From positions 34,526,110 to 34,590,109 of the forward strand of contig CM060173.1 of the NCBI GenBank assembly GCA_030549775.1: 64,000 nt of DNA. The letters run 5' to 3'. The notes beneath the pieces are model-generated. The model did not search any database and was not told where the DNA came from. It worked only from the letters and a program-made list of their open reading frames with translations. Origin of the DNA: Tamarix chinensis (lineage: Eukaryota; Streptophyta; Magnoliopsida; Caryophyllales; Tamaricaceae). Positions 23,301 through 34,924 of the stretch are shown in pieces. The position numbers and the translations under genes are program-made. How positions within the stretch are numbered: position 1 is the stretch's first letter; each line of letters opens with the position of its first letter.

Positions 23301-23853
23301 TCTCATGTATATTACTTTCTACTGTGAATGCATATAATTATGTGTTCCCTATTTTTAACTGTATTGTTACTTTACTCAGTGCATAGCATACCAATCATCA
23401 TTTTTATGGGTGCTGCTAATTTCCATGAGTAGAAGACCCTGATGGTTTTTGTGTAGGTCTTTGAGCACCCAATTGATGATTTCATTGTCTTTGGTACATT
23501 GTATGGGGAAGAGTGGCCTCTATCTATACTAGGTGGTGGGCGAAGAGTCATGTTATCTCGATGTTATTTTAGTTAGATACCTTTTTGGACTCTTTGATCC
23601 ATGGTATCCCTTTTGTTTATATTTTTAGATATTATATTCGGAGATAATCTCCAAACTCATATTTATATTATAAATTTTCTCTTATTTCTATCTACCTTAT
23701 TTTCCTTGTGACGATTAGCCTTGTGATTGATGTGAGGATGGTATGGTAAGCTAGGCTTACATCAATTACGGTTGTAACACCTAATATTTTGATTAAAAAC
23801 TTATGCTGTAAAATTAAATTTTTCAGTAGTAAATTTTAGGGTGTTACAAATAA

Positions 23854-24399
23854 CATTGATATGAATGTCATCATTGTTCTAATGAATTCAAATACCACTA
23901 GAATAAAAAATGGTTACTTTAACATGAGTGTTAATCATAAATCATATCTTTTTGATGATTAAGTCTTGTACATAGACAATAATATGAGTTTCATTAGGAT
24001 TAATAACTGATGGACTATGAAGTTAGATAAGTTTTCTAAAATATTAAAGAAGGGTTGAATTAGTAGTTCTTTGAGCATTATAGAAAATATATTTTAGGTT
24101 TGCTTGGATCATGTAAAGAAATAAATTAGAAGTTATGCATCTTTAATAAGGAGGTCATAATAGGTGAAGTGAACTTGGCACAAAATTGAGCATCACAAAA
24201 TTTTTGTTATAGTTGGAGTGCTCATGGTGACACTAAAATCATGTAATGAGTGATGCATAGGGTTTGTATAAGGTGAGGAGGAAACATTCCTTTTTTAAGC
24301 TAGGAAAATGTCGTAATTGGTATAGTTTTAGGTAGAGATTTTTTTCGTCTGTTGGAAGTGGTTATAAAAATAGACTTAGTGGTTTTAGGGTTCTTAATC
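23854..24399. other. AT-rich sequence, right flank of copy B
   Basis: Before copy B inserted, this was contiguous with about 13000-14001. No coding similarity recognised. Confidence 0.45.
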
Positions 24400-25141
24400 A
24401 TTGATTAAACAACAAAATTTGAATTGTTGGGGATCAAAAAAAGGATCTTCATTCCTTGAGGATGTAGATTAAAAAGGCGGCTAAACCGGGCAACTAGGAA
24501 AGAAAAGAAAGAAATAAAGAGGGGATACGGGCTAACCGGGCGGCAATTAAAAATAGAGTGCCGAAGGAAGAAGGAAAAGAAGGATTGGGCCACGGAAAGC
24601 AAGCCTAATCAGGGAAAAGGAGAGGAATAGAAAAGGAAAAGGGAAGAAAAGAAAGAAAAGAAAGAAAAAGGAAGAAAAAAGGAAGAAAGAAAAGGAAAAA
24701 GGAAAATGAAAAATAGTGGCTTAGGTATTTAAATTAATTAGGATATTTGGGATACTTAAAAAGAATAATAGTTAAATAAAATAATAATAAATTTCCTTTT
24801 TAGGCTAATTTAGGGTTTTCGGAAGGTTTTTTCATAAATTCCATTTTAATCAACAAATTACACTAATTTTCTCAAATTAAATTATTTATAAAATCCATAT
24901 TAATTTGGAACTATTTTCTCCTTCTTATTTTAAATAAAATAATTTATTTAATTAATTTCCATAATAAAATCCTTAATTAGCTAAAATACCCAAATTTCTC
25001 CTAATTAAAATATTTATACATTTCTTCTTAATTTTCCCTAATTAATTCCCTTTTATTTTAATAAAAATAATTTATTTAAATAATTTTCCTACTAAAATAT
25101 TATTTAAATATAATTTTTAAAATTAAAACTTTCGGGGCTTT
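24400..25141 (-). mobile_element. Long LTR fragment, inverted 5' part (D1)
   Basis: A purine-rich block (24610-24705) is followed by sequence closely parallel to 21790-22085 of copy C (ATTTCCTTTTTAGGCTAATTT and TTTCGGGGC). It stops at GGGGCTTTTT instead of the expected GGGGCATTTCA. It is one end of a minus-oriented member of the long LTR family; the other half is missing. Confidence 0.65.
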
Positions 25142-26095
25142 TTAGCCTTAGTGCCCTAGTCAGACCATACATCTTCCTCTATTCTATTATACGAACTAAT
25201 ATGGGGTATGCATAATTATGGATTAGGTGTCCTTGTTGGTAGGGTACTATGTTACCTTTTTATACTAGTACAACTAGGGTATCTTTGCATCCTTGGGTTC
25301 ATACTTTGTAGGATATTGTATTACCTTGGTGCACTAGTATGACTAGATTACCTTTGTGTCTCCAAGTTGATTGACCTACCCTCGAGAAAGTGAATAAAAA
25401 TGAAAATAATATTATTTAATTGAAATAATGATTATCAAATTATTGGATTGTTTAGTAGTAGCCTTCGTACCTACTTATGGTTTGGTAGCAGCCTTTATGC
25501 CTACCCGTGGTTTTGGCACTAGCCTTCGCGCCTACTTATGGTTCAGTAGCAGCCTTCACACCTACCTGTGGTTTCAGTAGCAGCCTTTGTGCCTACATAT
25601 AGTTTCTGTAGTAGCCTTTATTCCTACTTACTACTTTCTATAGTGTTAGTTGTAGCCTTCATGTCTACGTGTGGTTTTGGTAATAGCCTTTGTGGCTACC
25701 TATGGTTTCTCCTGCGATATCCCGAATTTTATTATACTATAGTTATGAACCTACCTATGATGTATGTAATTGGTTAGGATTTATGCTGAGACATGAATTA
25801 TATTCTGAAGGTTAAAATTTTGGTGTATATTTAGGTTTAAATTATTGCTTTAACGAGTATCTCTAGGAGGTTCTTTAATATGTTTAGTTGTTTTAGATGA
25901 AATAATATGAGTAGTACGTGACCTTAATGGAATTTAATTATCTAAATGATGGAATGAGTTGCATGCCTTGCATGTGTTCTACGCTATGTTATCATATTAT
26001 TTGGGTATAAAGGGTTGCTTAGTACCGTAGTATTGAAGAGTTCATTCTCATAGGCCCCTACCTATTCAATGGGTAGTGGATTTTATAAGTCAGCT
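25142..26095 (+). mobile_element. Long LTR fragment, 3' half (D2)
   Basis: CCTTAGTGCCCTAG, TGGATTAGGTGTCC and GGGTATCTTTGCATCCTTG parallel 33930-33947, 34866-34880 and 36464-36482 of copy E. CATAGGCCCCTACCTATTCA parallels 37230-37250. It is therefore a plus-oriented piece of the same LTR family, joined head-on to D1. A tandem array (25450-25715) sits inside. It is truncated near 26095 and lacks the terminal hairpin. Confidence 0.65.
25450..25715 (+). repeat. About 38-40-bp minisatellite (GTAGCAGCCTTNRYGCCTAC)
   Basis: Six to seven imperfect units of about 38-40 bp share AGTAGCAGCCTT, then GCCTACYTRTGGTTT. An open frame through part of it reflects the repeat, not a gene. Confidence 0.85.
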
Positions 26096-27709
26096 TCAAA
26101 GTTCATTCATTCATCTAATTCAAATTTTGCTTAATTTTAGCTTTTTTGTATCATTTTTCAATTATCTTTATTTTCAATATATGTATATTTATACATATAT
26201 TATGCCTTTAATTAATTTAAAATTTTTGTAAACATTTATTAGCCTTGAATATCATTTATGCACGTAAGATATATTTAATGATATGTGTTGATAAGAGTTT
26301 GATTCTTTTATCTCTCAACTATGTAAGAAGGAGTTAAGCTAATACAAAAGCTGATAATGTACCTAGGAGAAGGTCTTATAGGATCTATCAAAGAAAATCA
26401 TTTATTATGGTGAAGCGCTATATTCTTTCATGTTCACTATTAATAATATTGAAGAAAGAATATCTAACAAACCATGATTGGAACAATGCAGTTGTGATTG
26501 AATAAGAAACACTATAAACTAAGGAGGACAAGTTCGTATATATAACCAAGGTGGGTTTATTTCTTATTTTTGTTCATCTTCATTTATTTTTCTCTCTTTA
26601 AAGGATGAATATTTGTATATGTTTGTTATTTTGTGTCATAGAAAGTTGAAGAATTGAATTTGTGGCTTGCAACTTTACTTTTCATTCGATTATTTGATGC
26701 TTTTGAGGATTAGGTGCAAGTGTAAGGCAAGGAATTTTAAGAGGCTAGCTTTTGTAGTTATCTTAAGATTTTAGAGGTTTATAAATTTTCAATGTGAGCT
26801 TCCAACCATTTGTCCATTAGTTGCTAGTGTTTTGTTAAGCTCCATATATTTCATGTTGTGATAGCTTTAAATTTAAACTATAAAAATCCTAATTAGTTTG
26901 TTAATAAATTTAAACTATAAAAATTTAAGCTCCATATATTTCATGTTGAGGATTTCATGTTTTTTTTTCTTAAGAAATTATGTGGTTTGTATTTGTATTT
27001 ACTTTGGTTGTGTATTATTTAGTTTATACTCTACATATTCTCAATTTGTGATATGATGCTTGTGTGCTTATTTCAATTTCTTACATCATTTTGCTTTATC
27101 TATTATATTTTTTTGGTTTAATTAATTCTAGGATTCATATGTTTGTGTTGGCTGGAATTTTTTTGGTTTGAAACATATAATTAACAATAACAAGAAAATA
27201 ATATACATATAAATGAAAGAGGTTAAATGTACCTTCTCATATTAGATGAATGATCTCAAAATTGATCAATGAATGTATCTTATTTATATATATAATTTCC
27301 TTTAAATAACAATTATATTTTTGTTGTATTAATTTATGAAGATAAAGTTATCATCTAATTTTTTTAATTCTTAATTAAAAGGAGATAGAAATTCAATGTC
27401 TGAGAAATAAAAGAGAATGATTAATTTGTTATCATTAATGGTCTAAAAATATAGATAAACCATATAACTCGATGGCATGAATCTCACACAACATTTAAGT
27501 GGTCAATGGATATATAAATTAACTTAAGATCAATGATGTTTGATAAGATGTGTGTGTGTCACTTACATTTAGTTGTTAGATAATGCTTGGTAAAATGACC
27601 AATTAACTTTAAGTGTAATAAAACGTCGGTTCATTGTTGATTATTAACTTAATCTTGTTTGAAATTATATGTGTATGTTTGGTAGGCCTTTTTTTTAACT
27701 TCCTTTATA
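26096..27709. other. AT-rich stretch without recognised features
   Basis: No open frames of note, no similarity recognised and no tandem structure beyond a 23-bp direct duplication of TTAAGCTCCATATATTTCATG-type sequence near 26840-26865 and 26926-26950. Confidence 0.5.
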
Positions 27710-27714
27710 ACAGC

Positions 27715-27945
27715 TAATGTAAAAAATCATAAATGAATAATCTTCTACAATGCATGACTTTCATTTGGAAATCAAAAGTTGCAAAAGTCTTCACCAAAAC
27801 ACTTGAATTTTGACTTGTATTTTGGCTGAACTTTATGGCTTTGATATGATGGTATTGATGTAATCTAAGATCAAGTCTCTTCAATAGAGAAATATTTTAT
27901 TTCTCTAGAGAATAATCTACAACTTCTAAAGAACTTGATTCTTTC
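27715..27945 (-). repeat. Truncated 3' LTR of gypsy copy 1
   Basis: It matches 40053-40275 over its length (for example TGCATGACTTT, AGTTGCAAAAGTCTTCAC and AATAATCTACAACT). It stops near 27945, where integrase C-terminal sequence begins, so a deletion joined pol directly to the LTR. Confidence 0.85.
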
Positions 27946-29366
27946 TTTGGCATCATAATTTTTAATATCCCCTTTTCTTAATGACAATATATCAATGGGT
28001 AAATAAGGATTAACCCCATTGAAAACTTCAAAAGGACTAGAATGATTTATAATAGAAGGACTCTTATTATAAATAAATTTAGCATGTGCCAGTTTTGTAT
28101 CCTAATTCTTAGTACTTTTATTAACTAATGCTAGTAGTAAAGTTCCTAAAGTTCTATTGGTTTCTTTGGTTTGACCATCTAGTTGTGGATGATGAGAATT
28201 ACTAAATAAAAACTTAGTACCTAACATATACCAAAGTGTCTTCCAAAAGTAGCTCAAAATTTTCACATTTTTATCTACCACTATACTTTTCGGAACTCCA
28301 TGTAACCTTATTATCTCTTGAAAACACAAATCTGCTACAGGAGTTGCATTATTGATTTTATTACAAGGTATGAAATGTGTTATTTTAAAGAACCTATCTA
28401 CTACCACTAGAATAGAATCCTTTCCTCTCTGTATCCTTGGTAAACCCAAGATAAAATCCATACTAAAACTCTCTCATAGTCTATTAGGAACTAGTAAGGG
28501 AGTATACAAAGCTTTATGGAAGAAACTTTTACTCTTTTGAGAAATCACATATCTTCTAATAATAGCTTGTACTCATTTTATCATTCATGGCCAATAGAAG
28601 CTTTCTAGTAATATTTCCATGGTTTTATGAACACCGAAATGACCAGCTATACCCCCTCATGTACTTCCTTAACAACTAAATCATGTATAATAAATCAAGG
28701 TATACATAACCTATTAAGTTTGAAAATAAATTTATCTTGTAGTACATAATTACCACAACTACTATTCTTTTTATAGCATTGTAGATGTTAAAAAAATCCT
28801 CATCTTCAGCATATAATTCCTTTAACATTTTAAAACCTTTAATTTAACATTCAATATAAATAGTATCATAGATCTTTTAGATAAACCATCTTCTTTAGGA
28901 ACAAACAATCCAAGTACATACCATGGAATCATGATTTTTCCCATATACCCTTATCCTATGAGTTCTTTTTACTTGCCTCTTTAATCCCCTAGCCTCTTCT
29001 AGATTACATCGATATGTAAGTTGATTTGGTAAAGACACACCAAGCAATAAATCTATGCCATGTTCTATTCCTGTTTTAGGTAGGTGGTAATCTAAGTGGT
29101 AAGACATTAGAAAAATATCATGATACTCATTAATAAGTTATTTTAATTGGTGATTATTGTTATTTTTCTCCTCTTCTAGGTATTCCTTCAGTATCATAGC
29201 ATACCAACTACATTATTCTTTAATAAATTTGACAATAGCCTTTTCATATAAAAATAAACTCTTTATTCTTGACTATGTTCTCATTATTACATTTAGAAGG
29301 TTTAAGTCTATGCTTTTTCTTATCCTTCTAAAATAGATATTCATTAGTAGTACCATTATGAATAGA
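27946..29366 (-). pseudogene. Gypsy copy 1 pol remnant (RT stub, RNase H tail, integrase)
   Basis: From 29366 downward the minus strand reads IHNGTTNEY, then GIEHGIDLLLGVSLPNQLTY and LKRQV (start of RT). It then jumps from FVPKEDG directly to LSKRS...KVLKC and ELYAEDEDF (end of RNase H); the RT core is deleted. The integrase follows in an open frame at 28102-28461: [31 protein letters not shown] and [18 protein letters not shown]. The third catalytic acid of integrase, normally E in GQTE, is K here. The C-terminus NPYLPID matches gypsy copy 2. Confidence 0.88.
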
Positions 29367-31599
29367 ATTTATGTAATACCCCAAAATTTTAGAAACCTAT
29401 ATTTTAATAAATAAACTTTATTTGGTATACATTAGCTTTTAAATATATTTAATTTAATTATTTTATGGATTTTTGAGTATATAAAATAAGATATGAAGAT
29501 TTAATAAGTTAAAATAGATATTTTGTTATTTTATCATACTCATTTTATTTAAATAAGTTTTCCAAACCAATATTTCTCTAAAATTAACCTTTTTAAACCA
29601 ATATATTAAATTATATTAAATTAAAATTTTAAATTAATTTATCTATCAAAAATATTACATTCTATTTTTTCATAAATTATTTTATCTATTTTCTCACCAT
29701 TATCCCTTTTCCTTTTTCCTTTCCTTTTTTCCTTTTTTCTTTTCCTTCTTTTTCCCTTTTTCTTCTCCTTCGGGCGGATAGGCCTTAGATCTCTACCCCA
29801 TCGTGCTAGGCTACTAGCCCATTTCCCTTCCCTCATCATTCTCCCACTCGCCAACCCAACCAGCTCTTCCCTCTTCCTTCTTTTCTTTCCTTCTCCCCCC
29901 CAACTAGGCTAGCCGAGTTCTTCATTTCTTCCCCCTTATCCCTCACACAATGGGCCAGCCCAATCTCCTTTTCTCCCTACCTAGCTGGCCAACTTCTTTT
30001 CTCTTTCTTCTTCTCTTCTTATTCCTCCATCCCTGACCACCGAGTGGGCCTTGCCAGCCACCCTACAACTCCTTCCTGCCACCACCTGCCTCCCTCCAAC
30101 TCTTCCCTCTCTCTTTCTCTCCCTCAATCATTTTCTTCCCATTTTCAGACCAAACAAACCCTACACCCCATAGCCCACATGCCTCCCTTTCCTCTTATTT
30201 CCCTCCTCTCTCCCTACAACCGTGACACCCCTATCCCCTATAACCTGCCCCAACTGGCCACACCTACTCCCTTTTTCTCCCTCTTCTTTTTCTTTTTTCC
30301 CCTCCTACTTCATCCTACCCCACTCAACCTTTCATTCTCCTTCTCCTGACTTCTTTTTCTCCCATTTCTTCTCCTTTATTCCCTTCCCTTATTTTTCTCT
30401 GCCACCCCCATTCTGTCACTTTCACTACCCTACCAACCGCCTACATTGCCTCCTGCCACCTCCTACTACCACCCTATACCACCAAACTACTCCCTCGAGC
30501 CCCCTACATGCTCCTTCTTCCTCTCCTCTTCTTTTTCTCCCTTCTCGAAAACCACCTTTCTCCTCCTCCACCCATTGCCATTCTGCCACTACAGCCACTT
30601 CCCAAGCCATCAACTCACTCCCTACAACCTCCCCTACCACACCCTTATCTCCTTTAGCCGAAACACACCCTTGTAGCCTCTCCTTTTCCTCCTTTTTCCT
30701 TTCTTCTACTCCTTCGCCACTCTTATAGCCCCCTTAGTAGCCTTGTTGCTTCTGCCACCTCCTCCACCCTTGGCTGCCAATCATCCATCCCCAACCACCA
30801 CCTACACCCCCACTCTAACCCTACCCACATCCCTTGCCCTAACTCTCCTCCACCTTCCCACTTTCCTAGTCCCAAAATCACAACCCAAAAATAGTTATCC
30901 CTTCCTTTCTTCCACCCCCTTCAACCCCCTTACTCCCTTATTCTACATGCAGCTCGTGGTGCATGAAAGGCGTGAGTCTTACCTCAAATTTGCCCTAATC
31001 TTTACTTAATTTTAAGGTATATTAATGGTTAAAGAAATTATATCATTAATTAAATTTTGATTAAGTTTTATGCATTTTGGTTTTCCTATTTCCAATATGA
31101 TAATTATGGGTATTATTTTTAGGTATTTTTTTTGCTAATCAAAGCTTGAATCTTTAATCGGGGTAGCAGTAAGGTTTGAATTTTATGGGAAATAAGGTAA
31201 CGGTTAAACCTTACTTAAATGTATGCTTTCACATTAGGGTTTTAATATGTTTATATGCATGATAAATGTTTTTTAGTATAATGCATTTACTTACTTATAT
31301 TGTTTAATAAAAAGGGAAGCATACTAATTTATGTTTCATGTGCAGAAATGATGTTTAAGGAAGTAACTTTGTTGTTAATAAAAATGTTAAGTACTTATCT
31401 ATTATATGTTATTTATTGTGACTATTGATGCATAAATATTGTTATTATAAACCTAGGGGCATTTTAGTAATATGTTTGATGTAAGAGTGTGGCCTAAATA
31501 AGTATGGGTGCTAATGATTATTATGATAAATGATAATAGTTGGTGGAGTTGGATGATGAGCATTGAGCATTAATATTAATGTGTTATGTAGTCAGGGTA

Positions 31600-32690
31600 T
31601 TTTAATAAAAGTGGTGTAATAAGGGCAAAATGGTAAATTATGAGAGTAAAGGGAGAATATGGTAAATGGAGAAGTAAGAAGAGTGTTTTAGTAACTTTAC
31701 ATGGAGGGGTGATAACTTGTTAAGGAAGTATTTTGTTGGAGTAAATATAATGGAAAAGGTATTATGGTAATTTTAGAAGTAAGGAGTAAAATGGTAATTT
31801 TGTAAGTAAAGAGGTAAAATGATAATTTTTGAAGTAAGGGGATAAAATAGTAATTTTTGAAGTAAAGGGGTAAAATGGTAACTTAATAAAGTAGAAGGAT
31901 TAAATGGTAATTTTGGAAGTAAATGGGTAAAGGGGTAATTTAATAAAGTAGAAGGGTCAAATGGTAACTTTGGAAGTAAAGTGGTAAAATGGTAATTTAA
32001 TAATGGAGAAGGGTAATTTGGTAATTATAATAAAGGAGAAGGGTAATTTGGTAATTTAAACTCTAAATTGGTAATTTGCCAATTATAATAATAATTTGGT
32101 GATTATGATAATGGAAAAGGGTAATTTGGTAATTATAATAATGGAGAAGGGTAATTTGGTAATTATGATAATGGAAAAGGATAATTTGGTAATTATAATA
32201 ATGGAGAAGGATAATTTGATAATTATAATAACGGAAAAGGGTAGTTTGGTAATTATGATAATAAAAAAGGGTAATTTGGTAATTTAACTAATTTAGTAAT
32301 TATAATGATGGAGAAGGACAATTTGGTAATTATAATAATGGAGAAGGGCAATGTGGTAATTTAACCAACTAAAAGGGTAATTTGGTATTTATAATAATAG
32401 AGAAGGATAATTTGATAATTATAAAAATAGAGAAGGGAAATTTAATAATTATAATAATGGAGGGTAATTTGGTGATCTAACCAAGCAAATGGGAAATCTG
32501 ACAAGCATAACAAATATAAAGGGTGATTGGTGATTTAATAAGTGTGGAATATAACTTAGTAACCTAACCCAAGTAAGGGGTAATTTAGTAATTATGCAAC
32601 ATGGAAGGTAGTATGGTAAATAAGAGGGATGACTTAATAATTATATAAGTAAGGGGTAATTCGGTAATTTTGTAGAGATGAAAGGCGTAA
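31600..32690 (+). repeat. GGTAATTTNGTAATTAT minisatellite, about 30-bp units
   Basis: Tandem units are built on GAGAAGGGTAATTTGGTAAT; between 32096 and 32275 they are exactly 30 bp, giving a fortuitous 10-residue periodic open frame. Units become irregular on both sides. Confidence 0.9.
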
Positions 32691-32981
32691 ATCAGTAACT
32701 CATATCTTATGTCAATGGGTTAACAAAGTCTCATAACAAGATAAGGGTATTTGACAATATTTAAGTATCACGAGAATGAATCCTGAATCAGAATTGGACG
32801 AGATAATGATGGCCTTAATGATTCCTCTAGGTTACCTTATATAATTGTATGAATAAGGAATACCTAATGATATCAGAACCAATTGAAAGTGAATATGTAT
32901 CTGGTTGTTGTACTTTTCGTGACCACCTTAATTAAGACACTAATAATTAAAGTTAAATACCTTAAGATGAAGAATGGTGGC

Positions 32982-33856
32982 TAATAAGAATCAAAGTAGG
33001 GAAGTGATGATCTTGATTTTTAGTTAATCTTCAATTGGATTTAAATTTGTAAAGAAAGGCTAATGCACAGTTTTTGGTTTTAGTAAGCTACAAAACAAGG
33101 AAATGATCTTCAATCAAGAATTCAATCGGACGGAATAACTTTGAATGATTCAGTGGAATGCATTCAAAGTCTTCTATTTAGGATGCTATCTCTAAGAAAT
33201 TTCCTAACAAGAATTCAATCTCAAATTCAGGATACTCAACTGTTAAACTTGTAGATTTCTATTACTTGAAATCAAATTTGCTATGTACAATGATATAGGG
33301 TAGTATTTATAGGATTCTTAGCAGCTAGTTAGCTGACTAACTTCGTAGAGTTAGTAGAAAGCTAGCTATTAGGAACCTTAACGCAAGCAAGCCTTAAGAA
33401 ACCTAAATTAAGATCCTATAATCCATAACTCTAGTTGTAATATCATCATATCAATGATATTAATGAAAATCATTATAAAGTATTACATCCGACTATGGTA
33501 CATACATAAAATAACAACAAAACCCTAATTTACATGAAATATATCCTCGCGTTTATAACAAGTCTAATATAACTAATGAGATCATCATATCAAGCTTGTT
33601 GCATTTTCATCCCATGCATGTCATAAATTTGTATGCTTTGAATGCATTGTACACTTTAAGTATCTTTATGTATCTTAACATCTTCAAATATCAAATGTCT
33701 TCACCGTACAAATATGTAACATATCTACAAGAATATCTTAAAGTCTTTTCAATATCAATGGTAGAATTATTATCAAGAATGTTTAAAATGATCGGCTCCA
33801 TTATTAGAAATGTCAATTCCTCATTATTTTGAGGATCACTAGATGCTCCTGCATCA
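32982..33856 (-). mobile_element. Solo LTR of the gypsy copy 1/2 family
   Basis: On the minus strand it begins TGATGCAGGAGCATCTAG, like the LTRs of gypsy copies 1 and 2 (TGATGCAGGAG, TGATTCAGGAGCAT). It has the same GAGCC...TTGAAAAGAC...CATATTTGTA succession and a TATA-like CTATAAATAC near 33305. A perfect GTGGC duplication (32977-32981 and 33857-33861) flanks it. It is 875 bp with no internal region. Confidence 0.85.
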
Positions 33857-33952
33857 GTGGCTCTTTAGGGGTCGCTACCCTAAAGATATGGTTTAGCTCA
33901 CCATTTTTTTGGCATTTGCTAATATTCCTTAGTGCCCGAGCCAAGCTCTAAA

Positions 33953-34800
33953 TGATGTAGGAGCATCTAATGAACTTAGTGATTGTCATATTCATATTAA
34001 TTCTCAAGGTAAGGAAGACTTACCTTTCTTAATGTTGGAGCCTATCATGTTAAATATTCTTGATGATTCTTATATGCTTGATATTGAAAAACATTCAAGT
34101 TGTTCTTGTAGGTATGTCATATATTTGTAAGAAGAAGATGTTAATACACATTAATGTGTACAAGTATTCAAAGCATGCAAGAATATGGCATACATACGAT
34201 GATACTTTACAACAAAATGATATGGTGATGATATTCATTAGTTCTATTAACTAGTTGTAAACCCTAACCCTAAGTGTATTTTATGTAAGTTAGGGTTTGA
34301 TATAATTTCATGTATATAACATAGTTAATTTTATAGCTTTGTAATATTAATCCTTATTATAATTTAAGCAATGATATGATGATTAGGATTATGGTTATAT
34401 GGGATTAATTCAACCATGATTAATGGGCTGAATTGAGGCTAAGGACCAGCTGGAGGCTTCAAAACTCAAGCTAGAACTTATCTATATATATCTCACTTGT
34501 ACGCATGAAATCATATAGAGAATGAATAAGAATTTTAATACAACTTTGAGCATAGCTAGCTGACATGTATCTCTCTCAGTTTGAGTTGACATTGAGCAAG
34601 GATGGTTTGGGACAATTTCCTTCCTCCATTGAACTCAACCTCGACACATTTGAAGCTTAGTTCAAATCTGCCGAGAACTCCTATCTTTGTCACTTGATTT
34701 CTTCGACTATAATCCTTCTTAATCCTTTGTTTATTTTGCATAATTTTGTGGGTGACATCTTCTACCATCAATCTTTGATCCAACCTTCCTCTACTTTGAT
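33953..34800 (+). mobile_element. Second solo LTR of the gypsy family, opposite orientation
   Basis: It begins TGATGTAGGAGCATCTAATG and repeats the blocks of the neighbouring LTR in the plus direction (TTGGAGCC, ATATTGAAAAAC, CATATATTTGTAAGAAGAAG). The left edge is good. The right edge is placed near 34800, because the copy E sequence shared with fragment D2 resumes at CATCTTACTCTAT. No clean duplication was found. The minus-strand open frame at 34556-34912 lies within it and has no recognised similarity. Confidence 0.65.
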
Positions 34801-34924
34801 AAAACACATCACTACATCTTACTCTATATAGGTCTACGGACCTATTTAGAGGGTATACATCCTTATGGATTAGGTGTCCATGACGGTAGGGTATTGTGTA
34901 GCTCATATGCACAAGTACAACTAG

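Larger units (their letters stand above)
14002..23848 (+). mobile_element. Long solo LTR, copy B (split by copy C)
   Basis: It begins TGTAATACCACAAAATTTTA and ends AAATTTTAGGGTGTTACA. The flanks GATAA (13997-14001) and AATAA (23849-23853) agree at four of five bases. Copy C (15757-22091) with its target duplication interrupts it, leaving about 3.5 kb of its own sequence. It has a pyrimidine-rich block (about 14290-15175), a TG run (15246-15266), a TTA run (about 15300-15336) and CCACCGG/AATAGTGG units after the interruption (22760-23210). The conserved terminal hairpin seen in other copies is not evident. Open frames inside it are low-complexity and not genes. Confidence 0.8.

Noticed and set aside
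30044..31009. Overlapping 76-168-residue open frames
   Set aside because: Low-complexity Pro/Ser/Leu composition in the pyrimidine block of copy E; several frames are open at once, as expected when stop codons are rare.
32096..32287. A 63-residue periodic peptide
   Set aside because: Product of the 30-bp minisatellite, inside an LTR with no promoter or homologue.
34556..34912. A 118-residue minus-strand open frame
   Set aside because: It lies in the second solo gypsy LTR and its edge; no family recognised.
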